Shown here: positions 8,870 through 17,347 of the stretch, piece by piece
Layout: the number at the start of each line of letters is the position of its first letter
Numbering within the stretch: position 1 is the first letter of the stretch
DNA from: Sphingobium sp. BYY-5
GTDB lineage: Bacteria > Pseudomonadota > Alphaproteobacteria > Sphingomonadales > Sphingomonadaceae
Reading direction: 5' to 3'
Assembly: GCF_022758885.1 (NCBI RefSeq)
Contig: NZ_JALEBH010000001.1
Span: 992,001 to 1,056,000 of the forward strand
DNA length: 64,000 nt
The notes under the pieces: generated by a model
Database searches by the model: none
What the model saw: only the letters and a program-made list of their open reading frames with translations
Told to the model about the DNA's origin: nothing
Translations under genes and position numbers: made by a program

Positions 8870-9631
8870 TCAAGCGGTGAGGAAGTCGATGATCGCCTGC
8901 CCCAATTCCTTGCGGGTCACGGCGTTCATGTGGTTGCCGGGAATTTCGACATAACGGCCGTTGGGCAGTATATCGACCAGTTCCTGCGCAATACCATTGT
9001 CCTGATCGTCCGCACCGCAGATCACTTCGGTCGGTTGCTGGAAGCCGGCAATGACAGCCTCCGGCGTATCGACGAAGGTGTTGAGGATATGGAGCATCGC
9101 CACGGGATCGCCCTTGGTGGTCTTGAGGAACGCCTCCGTCATCCATTCGGATGTGCCGCGTTCGAAGCTGCCAAGGTTGGTGAGGACATTCTTGTAATAG
9201 CCGCCCTTATCCAGCGTCTTGACCAGGCCGCGCAGCCCCATGCCGGCCAGGATCACGCGGCGGGGGGTAGCCCCGCGCGCCAGCATCCGCACGGTAGTCC
9301 GCGCGCCCAGCGAATAACCGCCCAGGTCATAGTCGGTCAGGCCCATCTGCTCGACCAGCGCCAGATTGTCGTCGGTCAATGCGTCGGGCGGATAGGCCGT
9401 CGCGTCGTGCGGCTTGCCGCTCTCGCCATGACCGCGCAGGTCCGGCAGGATCAGGCGAAAGCCTGCCTCCACTAGCCTGGCGGCATGGCCATATCGTATC
9501 CAGTTGGTCCAGGCATTGGAGAAATAGCCATGGATCAACACCAGATCCCGCCCTTCCCCCACGACATGCACCGCAATCGGCAGCCCGTCCCGCCCCTTTA
9601 TGTCATGGCGTTCGATCGGCAGGTCGGTCAT
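8870..9631 (-). CDS. Alpha/beta-fold hydrolase
   Basis: A 253-residue single-domain hydrolase. The oxyanion region LIHGYFSN (32-39), the LPDLRGHGES turn (62-71), the nucleophile elbow GYSLGA with Ser107, a late acid region GADDQD and the catalytic His in PGNHMNAV are all present. The substrate is unknown; the fold covers esterases, lactonases and haloperoxidase-like enzymes. I start it at 9631 (MTDLPIERHD), where conservation begins; a longer frame upstream would overlap the end of the neighbouring DUF2238 gene. It lies between DUF2238 and the M2 peptidase on the same strand. Confidence 0.88.
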   Translation of the reverse strand: MTDLPIERHDIKGRDGLPIAVHVVGEGRDLVLIHGYFSNAWTNWIRYGHAARLVEAGFRLILPDLRGHGESGKPHDATAYPPDALTDDNLALVEQMGLTDYDLGGYSLGARTTVRMLARGATPRRVILAGMGLRGLVKTLDKGGYYKNVLTNLGSFERGTSEWMTEAFLKTTKGDPVAMLHILNTFVDTPEAVIAGFQQPTEVICGADDQDNGIAQELVDILPNGRYVEIPGNHMNAVTRKELGQAIIDFLTA

Positions 9632-9674
9632 TGGGCAGTTCCTTATCAGGCGGGGGCAGTTTGCCGATATGGCG

Positions 9675-10313
9675 TCATCGGTTGCGGCGCAAGAGCGCGA
9701 TGAACGCCAGCGTGGCGCCCACCTGTGCAACCGCCATGTCCTTTTGCGCGTCCCAGACATCGCCCTGCTGGCCGTTATAATAGTCGGCCGTATCGCCCGC
9801 AGCGACGATGGTGAGCAGCCATTCGAATATCTCATATAACGCACTGCCCAGCCCAATGGCGGCAAAGGCGAAGACCAGGCTCCAGCGCCATGGCAATCCG
9901 CCATGGCATCGCGCACTTTCGGCAATCGGAAAGGTCAACAGTGCGCCGAAGGCGAAATGTACTAAGCGATCATAACCGTTGCGCTTCATGCCAAAAAGGC
10001 TGGAAATATCATGGCCGCTGATCGCCCGCGCCCAATCGTCATAGGGCACATAGCTGTAAATCCAGCGCGCGCCCAAGGTGTGCAGCAACAGGAACAGCCA
10101 GATGCAGGTGACAGCGGATGTGGACAGGGGCCAACGTCGCAGCAGCCACGGCGCGGCGACAACCAGTGCAACCGTTGGTCCATGCTGGAGCGGCGCTAGA
10201 TCGGGATAGGGCTGCGCGATATTGGCGAGGCCGATCGCAGCAAGCAGCAGCAGGATCATCCGGCGCTGCGCGAATGGAAGGGCTTTCCACACCGCTACAG
10301 CGCCGGAGATCAT
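9675..10313 (-). CDS. DUF2238 family integral membrane protein
   Basis: This 212-residue protein has about six hydrophobic helices and the family signatures YDRLVHFAFGALLTFPIAE and GSALYEIFEWL, followed by the acidic QQGDVWDAQKDM loop. This pattern fits DUF2238 (YjdF-like) proteins, whose role is not established. It ends 43 bp before the hydrolase gene and starts only 9 bp after the stop of asd on the same strand, so it is probably co-transcribed with asd. Confidence 0.85.
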   Translation of the reverse strand: MISGAVAVWKALPFAQRRMILLLLAAIGLANIAQPYPDLAPLQHGPTVALVVAAPWLLRRWPLSTSAVTCIWLFLLLHTLGARWIYSYVPYDDWARAISGHDISSLFGMKRNGYDRLVHFAFGALLTFPIAESARCHGGLPWRWSLVFAFAAIGLGSALYEIFEWLLTIVAAGDTADYYNGQQGDVWDAQKDMAVAQVGATLAFIALLRRNR

Positions 10314-10322
10314 AAGGGCGGC

Positions 10323-11348
10323 TTAGCCCTTCTTGAGGTGACGGCGGCCCAGCAGTTCCGCGATCTGCACCGCGTTCAGCGCTGCGCCCTTGCGAAGATT
10401 GTCGCTGACGCACCAGAGGTTGATGCCGTTTTCGACGGTCGAATCTTCCCGCACGCGGCTGATGAAGGTCGCGAAATCGCCCACACACTCGATCGGCGTG
10501 ATATAGCCGCCATCCTCGCGCTTATCGACCAGCATCACGCCGGGCGCCTCACGTAGGATATCCTGGGCTTCCTTGGCCGAAATTTCCTTCTCGAACTCGA
10601 TGTTGATCGCTTCGGAGTGACCGACAAACACCGGCACGCGCACGCAGGTCGCCGTAACCTTGACTTTGGGATCGAGGATCTTCTTGGTCTCCACGACCAT
10701 CTTCCACTCTTCCTTGGTCGATCCGTCGTCCAGGAAGCTGTCGATGTGCGGAATCACGTTGAAGGCGATCTGCTTGGTGAACTTTTTCGGTTCGGCCGGA
10801 TCGCCGACGAAGATGTTGCGGCTCTGCTCGAACAGTTCGTCCATGCCCGCCTTGCCCGCGCCGGAAACCGACTGGTAGGTCGCGACGACGACGCGCTTGA
10901 TCGTCGCGGCATCATGCAGCGGCTTCAAGGCCACGACCATCTGAGCGGTCGAGCAGTTCGGGTTGGCGATGATATTCTTCTTCTTGTAGCCGTCGATTGC
11001 ATCCGGGTTCACTTCGGGCACAACCAGAGGCACGTCCGGGTCCATGCGGTAGAGCGACGAATTGTCGATCACGACGCAGCCGGCGGCCGCCGCCTTGGGC
11101 GCATATTCAGCCGTTGGGCCGGAGCCAGCGGCGAACAGGGCAATGTCCCAGCCGGTGAAGTCGAAATGCTCAATATTCTGGCATTTTATGGTCTTGCCGG
11201 TTTCGCCGAAATCGACGGTCAGCCCCTGCGACCGCGACGAAGCGACGGCTGCGATTTCGTCAATAGGGAACTCGCGTTCGGCGAGAATGGTCAGCATCTC
11301 GCGGCCCACATTACCGGTGGCACCAACGACGACGACCTTGTAACCCAT
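10323..11348 (-). CDS. asd: Aspartate-semialdehyde dehydrogenase
   Basis: Asd reduces aspartyl phosphate to aspartate semialdehyde, the branch point to lysine/diaminopimelate, methionine and threonine. The 341-residue product has the NADP motif VVGATGNVGREML at the N-terminus (8-20) and the catalytic cysteine Cys132 in IANPNCSTAQ. The ATG at 11348 is preferred over an in-frame ATG 15 bp upstream, because a GGAG site lies 9 nt before it and the protein then begins directly with the Rossmann strand. The DUF2238 gene follows 9 bp downstream. Confidence 0.95.
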   Translation of the reverse strand: MGYKVVVVGATGNVGREMLTILAEREFPIDEIAAVASSRSQGLTVDFGETGKTIKCQNIEHFDFTGWDIALFAAGSGPTAEYAPKAAAAGCVVIDNSSLYRMDPDVPLVVPEVNPDAIDGYKKKNIIANPNCSTAQMVVALKPLHDAATIKRVVVATYQSVSGAGKAGMDELFEQSRNIFVGDPAEPKKFTKQIAFNVIPHIDSFLDDGSTKEEWKMVVETKKILDPKVKVTATCVRVPVFVGHSEAINIEFEKEISAKEAQDILREAPGVMLVDKREDGGYITPIECVGDFATFISRVREDSTVENGINLWCVSDNLRKGAALNAVQIAELLGRRHLKKG

Positions 11349-11507
11349 GACTAAAGTCTCCACTCATATGCGATATTGCAGCGTGGGCGCCATAGCGATA
11401 CTGGGGCGTTTGTCCAGAAATAAGGGCTTGTCGAACCGATAGCGAGCAGATTACCGATCCCGCCGCAACAGCCCCTTTCCCATCCTCCTGTCACCGGATT
11501 ATAGTTG

Positions 11508-12218
11508 ATGCAGTCAAAGTCGCTGCCACCCCTGCCCCAGCATTGGTTTCACAGTTTCCAATTTCCCGATGGCGAGCGCGTAGACGGCATAAAGCCGCTG
11601 GAATCGCTGCGCGAGGAAGCCGATCAGATTTTCAGCATGTCGATGGCCGGCCGACGGGTACTCGACATCGGCGCATGGGATGGTTTCTTTTCCTTCGAAG
11701 CGGAACGGCGTGGAGCCGCAGAAGTGCTCGCGACCGATCATTTCTGCTGGTCGGGCCAGGGCTGGGGCGACAAGAGCGGTTTCGACCATGCCCATGCCCG
11801 CTTCGGATCGAAGGTCCGATCGCTTGACCTGGATGTCGCGAATCACCGGGTAGAGCAATTGGGCCAGTTCGACACCGTCCTGCTACTCGGCGTCCTCTAT
11901 CATGTCACCGATCCCTACCGCGTATTGGAGGCCGCCGCGGCGATGAGCCACGATCATCTGGTGGTGGAAACGGTGACGGCGCTGCGGCACGAACCGGTTC
12001 CGGCGATGCGCCTCTTCACCGAACTGGAACTGAATCGCGATCCCACCAATTTCTGGGCGCCCAATATCCTGGCCCTGCGCGAAATGTGTCAACGCTTCGG
12101 CTATTCGCGTTTCAAGGTTCTGCCGGAGGTGCTGGACAATGAGGGCTGGCGCAAATGGGCCATGCCCTTCCGCAAGAAGGATCGCTATCGCCGTGCGGTC
12201 TTTCACGCCTGGCGATAG
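11508..12218 (+). CDS. Class I SAM-dependent methyltransferase (DUF1698/CmoB-like)
   Basis: A 236-residue methyltransferase with the SAM-binding motif VLDIGAWDGFFSFEAERRGA (about 50-70), the acidic second motif EVLATDHF and the post-motif LGVLYHVTDPYRVLE. The N-terminal W-H-S/F-PDGE segment resembles proteins related to tRNA wobble-uridine methyltransferase CmoB, but it is shorter than CmoB and the substrate cannot be assigned. It is a lone gene on the plus strand between asd and the DPP-IV gene, and no strong ribosome binding site precedes the ATG. Confidence 0.82.
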   Translation: MQSKSLPPLPQHWFHSFQFPDGERVDGIKPLESLREEADQIFSMSMAGRRVLDIGAWDGFFSFEAERRGAAEVLATDHFCWSGQGWGDKSGFDHAHARFGSKVRSLDLDVANHRVEQLGQFDTVLLLGVLYHVTDPYRVLEAAAAMSHDHLVVETVTALRHEPVPAMRLFTELELNRDPTNFWAPNILALREMCQRFGYSRFKVLPEVLDNEGWRKWAMPFRKKDRYRRAVFHAWR

Positions 12219-12227
12219 CGATCCAGA

Positions 12228-14462
12228 TCATTTGTTGATCGGGCCACCGGTATGTTCCGCAAGGAAATGCTCGATCGTGCGCCACAGATGAACGCTGATG
12301 CCCGGCCCACCGATACGGTGGGTCTGGCCGGGATAGGCCATCATCTCGAACGGCACCGCCGCACCCTGCATCCTGGCCATCAGCGCGGTCGCATTGTCGA
12401 ACACGACATTGTCGTCGGACATGCCGTGGATCAGCAACAGCGGGTCCGTGATCTTTACCGCCTCATCCAACGCGCCTGACGTCGGATAGGCACTGGGCTT
12501 GTCCTGCGGCTGGCCGAGATAGCGTTCGGTATAATGGGTGTCGTAGAGTTGCCACTTCGTCACCGGTGCGCCCGCCACCGCCGCGGCGAAGACGCCCGGC
12601 GCCTTTTCTAGCAGCTTCAGGGACATATAGCCGCCATAGGACCAGCCATAGGTGGCGATCCGCTTGGGATCGACATAGGACTGGGCCTTCAGCCATTCGA
12701 CGCCCTTCAACTGATCCTCCACCTCCACCGTGCCCATGGCACGGTAGAGGTGATCCTCGAACGCCTTGCCGCGATCGGGCGTGCCGCGATTGTCGATGGC
12801 GAAAACGATCCAGCCGCGATCCACCAGATATTGATTGAGCGCGCCCGACCATGTGTTCGTGACCTGCCGCCCCCCGCCGGGGCCGCCATAATGGATCATG
12901 AAGACTGGGTAACGCTTCCCCGGCTCCATCGGCGGGGTCATGATCTTGGTATAGAGGGTCGTGCCGTCCGCCGCTTTTACCGTGCCGAACCGCGTCTTCA
13001 CATGACTGGCGACATAGGGCGCATAGGGATGGCCGCCGGTCAGCGCATTTTCCGACAACCATTGTAGCTGCTTGCCGCTGCTGTCGGCCAGATAGACCTG
13101 CTTGGGCTGGTCCGTATTCTGGCGCGTCACGACGATGCGGCTCGCGGCGCCGTCCATCACGGCGTCATTCCACCAGCCATTTGCCGTCAGCGCGCGCGCC
13201 TGTCCGGGCTTGCCCAATGGCGCGACATAGAGTTGCTGCTCCAGCGGCGTTTCACGATTGCCGGTGAAATAGACGAGGCCCTTGTCCTCATCCACACCCA
13301 CGACGTCACGCACTTCCCAATCGCCGCTGGTCAACGCGGTCCATTTTGCTCCATCCACGCGATAGAGATGGCCATGGCCGGTTCTTTCCGACCACCAGAG
13401 GAAGCTGCCATCCTGTAAGGCATGGAAATTATTGGACAGGTTGATCCAGCTTTTCGCCGTCTCGGTCAGCGCGACTTTCGCCCTGCCGGTCGCGGGATCG
13501 ACGGCGAGCAGATCAAGCGTCTTCTGATCGCGGCTCTCCCGCTGGACATAAAGCGTTCTGCCGTCCTTCGACCAGTTGACACGGGCAAGGTAGATGTCCC
13601 TGCTCGCGCCCAGATCAACCTTCAACTGGCCGGATCCGTCACGCTTCATTACATAAAGGTCGACGTTCGCATTGGGCGTGCCAGCAGCGGGATAACGTTG
13701 CTGATATACCTTTGTCCCCTCCCCGCCGATCGCGGTACGGGTGACGATGCCGACCGGACTTTCATCGACGCGGGCCACCGCGATCAGATTATCGTCGGGC
13801 GACCACCAATAGCCGGTGCGCCGGTCCATTTCCTCCTGCGCGACGAACTCGGCCACACCCCAACTCACGGTATCGCTCGCGCCCTGCGTGAGTTGGTGTT
13901 CCTGTCCGCCGATCGGCTGCACGAACAGATTGCCGCCGCGCACGAAAGACACAAATCCCCCCTTGGGGCTGACCACGCCATTCAGCTCTCCGTCGGGCGT
14001 ATCGGTCAGGCGTGTCACCTTCCCGTCCAATCCGGCGAGATAGAGATCGCCATCGACGGGTACGAGGATACTCTTGCCGTCGGACGACCAGTCATAGCTG
14101 GTGATGCCGCTGCTGCCCGCCACCGATCGGTCGCGTTCGCGCTGCATCTTTTCTGCTTCGGAAAGCTCTGCGCCGCTACCGGTCTTTTTGGAATCGACCA
14201 GCATTCGTTCCGCACCTGTCTGGCTGTCGATCGCCCAGAGATCGAGCCGTTCCTTCTCGTCCGCGCGCGGCTTGAGCAGCGTTACCAGCGTACCGTCAGG
14301 TGATAGCTTGAGCGCGCGCGGCTGCGACCCGGCCAGATCGGGGCTGGCGAAAACACGCTCCAGCGTCAGCTTCTGCCCTGCTATATCCTGGGCCTGAACG
14401 GGGAAAATGGGGATCAGCAGCAGCGCGCCTAGAGCCGCGCCGGCTTTCAGATAGGGAGGCAT
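12228..14462 (-). CDS. S9 family dipeptidyl-peptidase IV, secreted
   Basis: The 744-residue product has a signal peptide ending near PVQAQD, an N-terminal beta-propeller (DPPIV_N, about 100-450) and a C-terminal peptidase_S9 domain. The nucleophile lies in the elbow GWSYGGYMSL; the late catalytic region reads LLIHGMSDDNVVFDNA and the His is in YPGQTHRI. DPP-IV enzymes release Xaa-Pro or similar dipeptides from peptide N-termini, probably in the periplasm. Two ATG codons six bases apart are possible starts; the second (14462) is better spaced from the AAAGG site. The gene is convergent with the methyltransferase gene. Confidence 0.93.
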   Translation of the reverse strand: MPPYLKAGAALGALLLIPIFPVQAQDIAGQKLTLERVFASPDLAGSQPRALKLSPDGTLVTLLKPRADEKERLDLWAIDSQTGAERMLVDSKKTGSGAELSEAEKMQRERDRSVAGSSGITSYDWSSDGKSILVPVDGDLYLAGLDGKVTRLTDTPDGELNGVVSPKGGFVSFVRGGNLFVQPIGGQEHQLTQGASDTVSWGVAEFVAQEEMDRRTGYWWSPDDNLIAVARVDESPVGIVTRTAIGGEGTKVYQQRYPAAGTPNANVDLYVMKRDGSGQLKVDLGASRDIYLARVNWSKDGRTLYVQRESRDQKTLDLLAVDPATGRAKVALTETAKSWINLSNNFHALQDGSFLWWSERTGHGHLYRVDGAKWTALTSGDWEVRDVVGVDEDKGLVYFTGNRETPLEQQLYVAPLGKPGQARALTANGWWNDAVMDGAASRIVVTRQNTDQPKQVYLADSSGKQLQWLSENALTGGHPYAPYVASHVKTRFGTVKAADGTTLYTKIMTPPMEPGKRYPVFMIHYGGPGGGRQVTNTWSGALNQYLVDRGWIVFAIDNRGTPDRGKAFEDHLYRAMGTVEVEDQLKGVEWLKAQSYVDPKRIATYGWSYGGYMSLKLLEKAPGVFAAAVAGAPVTKWQLYDTHYTERYLGQPQDKPSAYPTSGALDEAVKITDPLLLIHGMSDDNVVFDNATALMARMQGAAVPFEMMAYPGQTHRIGGPGISVHLWRTIEHFLAEHTGGPINK

Positions 14463-14579
14463 CGTCATCCTTTCCGGTCGGCGCGCGCACGCACCGCTTC
14501 ATGGCACGCAGGCTTAGCGCGACGGACAAGAAAAGATCAATGCCGGGAAATAATCTATCCAGCCATGACCGGAAGGCCA

Positions 14580-14654
14580 TGGTGGGCGCGACAGGGATTG
14601 AACCTGTGACCCCACCCGTGTGAAGGGTGTGCTCTACCGCTGAGCTACGCGCCC
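14580..14654 (-). tRNA. tRNA-Val (CAC)
   Basis: The minus strand folds into a complete cloverleaf: acceptor GGGCGCG with CGCGCCC, D-stem GCTC/GAGC, anticodon stem CACCC/GGGTG with loop TTCACAC, and T-arm ACAGG/CCTGT around TTCAATC. The anticodon is CAC, reading GUG valine codons. Discriminator A is followed by an encoded CCA (14580-14582). Confidence 0.95.
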
Positions 14655-14791
14655 CCTGTAAGGAGGAGGCGGCCATTGGCATTGGCTGCCTGCCCTGTCA
14701 AGCGTGCCAGCGTCCCTTCGATGCAAAATGCTTTCCTGTTCGCTGGATCGGCGCCTATAAAAGGGCGTCAAAGTTCAGGAGTATAGCCTTT

Positions 14792-14920
14792 ATGCGTCAA
14801 ATCCTTGCCCTGGTGATCGGCAGCTTGCTGTTGAGCGCCCTTGCCGCCTGCAACACGGTGCAAGGCGTCGGCCGGGATATCGAATCGGTGGGTCGCGCCG
14901 GAAAGGACGCCATACACTGA
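14792..14920 (+). CDS. Entericidin A/B-like small lipoprotein
   Basis: A 42-residue peptide with an N-terminal hydrophobic signal and the lipobox LSALAAC (cysteine at 20), followed by NTVQGVGRDIESVGRAGKDA. This is the hallmark of the entericidin family of tiny envelope lipoproteins. In enterobacteria entericidins form a toxin/antidote pair linked to stationary phase. Single copies are common in alphaproteobacteria with unknown role. An AGGAG site lies about 11 nt upstream. It is transcribed away from the adjacent tRNA-Val gene. Confidence 0.88.
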   Translation: MRQILALVIGSLLLSALAACNTVQGVGRDIESVGRAGKDAIH

Positions 14921-14946
14921 GGGGCCATACGCCCCTTCCCTAGGCC

Positions 14947-15135
14947 CTATTGCAGGATGCCGCTCCCTGCGGCGGCACTCCTGCGCAGGCGAACCCCATC
15001 ACAATCCGGTTCGCCACATTCGCACGCCTCGACGGTGTAGCGCACACCGCACATGACCAGCACATCCCGGTCGAACGAGTAATTGGAAATACCCGCACGC
15101 TCGACCTTTTCCTGTGCTTTGGCCCTGAGAGACAT
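14947..15135 (-). CDS. Small Cys-containing protein of unknown function
   Basis: A 62-residue soluble protein preceded by an excellent ribosome binding site (GGAAGGAG, 6 nt before the ATG at 15135). The centre holds a cysteine cluster, VMCGVRY...EACECGEPDC, with a C-x-C spacing and further cysteine that could bind a metal or form a disulfide. I believe similar short proteins occur in other sphingomonads, but cannot verify this. It ends 26 bp from the convergent entericidin gene. No function is proposed. Confidence 0.65.
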   Translation of the reverse strand: MSLRAKAQEKVERAGISNYSFDRDVLVMCGVRYTVEACECGEPDCDGVRLRRSAAAGSGILQ

Positions 15136-15300
15136 GGCTGCTCCTTCCGGTCAGCAATCATTCGTTGTGCGATGCACAATGTCAATTGACCGAAATTCGT
15201 TCATGAACATTTTGTAAGAATATTGTCGCTGAAAAGGCACGACCTGACGCGCGCGAACGCATCACTTGCACGCCACGGCGGCGCGTCCCATATGCCGGCC

Positions 15301-15870
15301 ATGAACGACCAAACTAACTCTTCCGCCATGCCTGTCTGGCACGGCACCACCATCATTTCCGTCCGCAAGAATGAGAAGGTCATCGTTGCCGGCGACGGCC
15401 AGGTATCCATGGGCCAGACCGTGATGAAACCCAATGCCCGCAAGGTGCGCCGCCTGCATGACGGCTCCGTCATCGGCGGCTTTGCCGGCGCCACTGCCGA
15501 TGCCTTCACCCTGTTCGAACGGCTGGAAGCCAAGCTGGAACGCCATAATGGTCAGTTGATGCGCGCTGCCGTGGAACTGGCCAAGGATTGGCGCACCGAC
15601 AAATATCTGCGCAATCTGGAAGCGATGATGATCGTCGCGGACAAGGATGTAACGCTGATCCTGACCGGCAACGGGGACGTGCTGGAACCGCTGGGCGGCG
15701 TGGCCGCGATCGGTTCGGGCGGCAATTTCGCGCTGGCCGCTGCCCGCGCATTGGTGGAATATGAGGAGGACGCCGAAACGCTCGCTCGCAAGGCAATGGC
15801 CGTGGCGGCGGATATCTGCGTCTATACCAACGACCAGCTTACGATCGAAACGCTCGACTCAGCCGTTTAA
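15301..15870 (+). CDS. hslV: HslV, protease subunit of the HslUV (ClpYQ) complex
   Basis: HslV is the N-terminal-threonine peptidase that, stacked as two hexamers, degrades proteins unfolded by the HslU ATPase. The 189-residue frame contains [15 protein letters not shown], where Thr16 becomes the mature N-terminal nucleophile after propeptide removal. [13 protein letters not shown], the [18 protein letters not shown] segment and [16 protein letters not shown] are family signatures. The start is uncertain: ATG at 15301 is used here, and another in-frame ATG lies at 15292; neither has a clear Shine-Dalgarno. hslU follows after 129 bp, a gap that contains a REP-like hairpin. Confidence 0.94.
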   Translation: MNDQTNSSAMPVWHGTTIISVRKNEKVIVAGDGQVSMGQTVMKPNARKVRRLHDGSVIGGFAGATADAFTLFERLEAKLERHNGQLMRAAVELAKDWRTDKYLRNLEAMMIVADKDVTLILTGNGDVLEPLGGVAAIGSGGNFALAAARALVEYEEDAETLARKAMAVAADICVYTNDQLTIETLDSAV

Positions 15871-15880
15871 CTTCCGCTCG

Positions 15881-15901
15881 GCCCCGGACCTGATCCGGGG
15901 C
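15881..15901. repeat. REP-like hairpin between hslV and hslU
   Basis: An 8-bp perfect stem (GCCCCGGA with TCCGGGGC) around CCTGA, 10 bp after the hslV stop. Its core resembles the longer intergenic palindromes at 28338 and 35914. It may attenuate or stabilise the hslV-hslU transcript. Confidence 0.6.
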
Positions 15902-15999
15902 TGTCGCAGCCCTTCCTTTCTTTAAGAAGCACAGCCCTTCGACATTTGAATGAGCCAGGTGGCTCATGAAAACAGGGCGAACGGATCGCAAAGAAGAAT

Positions 16000-17301
16000 A
16001 TGAACGACAATCTGACCCCCAAAGCCATCGTTGCGGCACTCGACGCACATATTATCGGGCAGCGCGACGCCAAGCGCGCCGTTGCCGTGGCGCTGCGCAA
16101 TCGTTGGCGCCGTCAGCACCTGTCCGCCGACCTGCGCGATGAGGTGACGCCCAAGAATATCCTGATGATCGGCCCGACGGGCTGCGGCAAGACCGAGATC
16201 AGCCGTCGCCTCGCCAAGCTGGCCGACGCCCCCTTCGTCAAGGTGGAGGCCACCAAGTTCACCGAGGTAGGCTATGTCGGCCGCGACGTGGAGCAGATCG
16301 TCCGCGACCTGGTGGAGGAAGCTGTACGCCTGGAGAAGGACCGCCGCCGTGAAGCTGTGCGCGAAGCCGCGTCCGAAGCCGCGATGGGCCGCCTGCTCGA
16401 CGCGCTGACCGGCAAGGAAGCGAGCGAAGCCACGCGCCTTTCCTTCCGCCAGAAAATCGAAAATAACCAGATGAACGATGTCGAGGTGGAGGTGGAAGTC
16501 GCCGACAGCCCGTCCATGCCGATGGAGATCCCCGGCATGGGTGGCCAGGTCGGCATGATAAACCTCAGCGACATGATGTCCAAGGCGTTCGGCCAGCAGC
16601 AGAAGAAGCGCCGCAAGATGCGCGTCGCCGAAGCCTGGGACAAGCTGGTCGAAGAGGAACAAGACAAACGGCTGGATCAGGATGACGTCGCTCGCGTCGC
16701 CATCACCAGCGCCGAGCAGAACGGCATCGTCTTCCTGGACGAAATCGACAAGATCGCGGTCAGCGACGTGCGCGGCGGTTCGGTCAGCCGCGAAGGCGTG
16801 CAGCGCGATCTGCTGCCTCTGATCGAAGGTACGACCGTATCGACCAAATATGGTCCGCTCAAGACCGACCATATCCTCTTCATCGCGTCGGGCGCTTTCC
16901 ATGTGGCAAAGCCCAGCGACCTGCTGCCTGAGCTACAAGGCCGCCTGCCGATCCGCGTGGAACTGAAGGCGCTGACCGAGGAGGATTTCGTCGCGATCCT
17001 CTCCGACACCAAGGCCAGCCTGGTGGCGCAGTATCGCGCGCTGCTGGCGACCGAGGAAGTGACGATCGACCTGACGCCCGACGGCATCCGCGCGGTCGCG
17101 AAGATCGCCGCCGATGTAAACAGCGAGATCGAGAATATCGGCGCCCGCCGCCTTCAGACGGTGATGGAAAAGCTGCTGGAAGATGTGAGCTTCGAGGCGG
17201 AGGATCGTCGTGGCGAAACGCTGGTGATCGATCAGGCTTATGTTGAAAAGCAGTTGTCAGCCGTGGCGCACGACACCGATCTCAGCAAATATGTGCTGTA
17301 A
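16000..17301 (+). CDS. hslU: HslU, ATPase subunit of the HslUV protease
   Basis: HslU is the AAA+ unfoldase that feeds substrates to HslV. The 433-residue product starts with [20 protein letters not shown] and carries Walker [10 protein letters not shown] (58-66), an I-domain with the family's charged insertion (about 110-220), Walker [12 protein letters not shown] and the sensor motif [19 protein letters not shown]. The C-terminus SKYVL is the tail that docks into HslV. Gene order hslV-hslU and the paired function argue for co-transcription. Confidence 0.97.
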   Translation: MNDNLTPKAIVAALDAHIIGQRDAKRAVAVALRNRWRRQHLSADLRDEVTPKNILMIGPTGCGKTEISRRLAKLADAPFVKVEATKFTEVGYVGRDVEQIVRDLVEEAVRLEKDRRREAVREAASEAAMGRLLDALTGKEASEATRLSFRQKIENNQMNDVEVEVEVADSPSMPMEIPGMGGQVGMINLSDMMSKAFGQQQKKRRKMRVAEAWDKLVEEEQDKRLDQDDVARVAITSAEQNGIVFLDEIDKIAVSDVRGGSVSREGVQRDLLPLIEGTTVSTKYGPLKTDHILFIASGAFHVAKPSDLLPELQGRLPIRVELKALTEEDFVAILSDTKASLVAQYRALLATEEVTIDLTPDGIRAVAKIAADVNSEIENIGARRLQTVMEKLLEDVSFEAEDRRGETLVIDQAYVEKQLSAVAHDTDLSKYVL

Positions 17302-17304
17302 CTA

Positions 17305-17340
17305 ATTGCTGTTCCCCGGCGCTCGCCGGGGAACAGCAAT
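17305..17340. terminator. 16-bp perfect hairpin between hslU and proS
   Basis: A perfect 16-bp inverted repeat (17305-17320 and 17325-17340) with a GCTC loop sits 4 bp after the hslU stop and 8 bp from the stop of the convergent proS. There is no T-tract, so it is either a bidirectional terminator or a 3'-end stabilising stem. Confidence 0.7.
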
Positions 17341-17347
17341 GCCGGCC

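Noticed and set aside
14296..14682. A minus-strand frame encoding ...SSAVEHTLHTGGVTGSIPVAPT
   Set aside because: This is the well-known translation of a tRNA gene (tRNA-Val) and adjacent DNA, not a protein.
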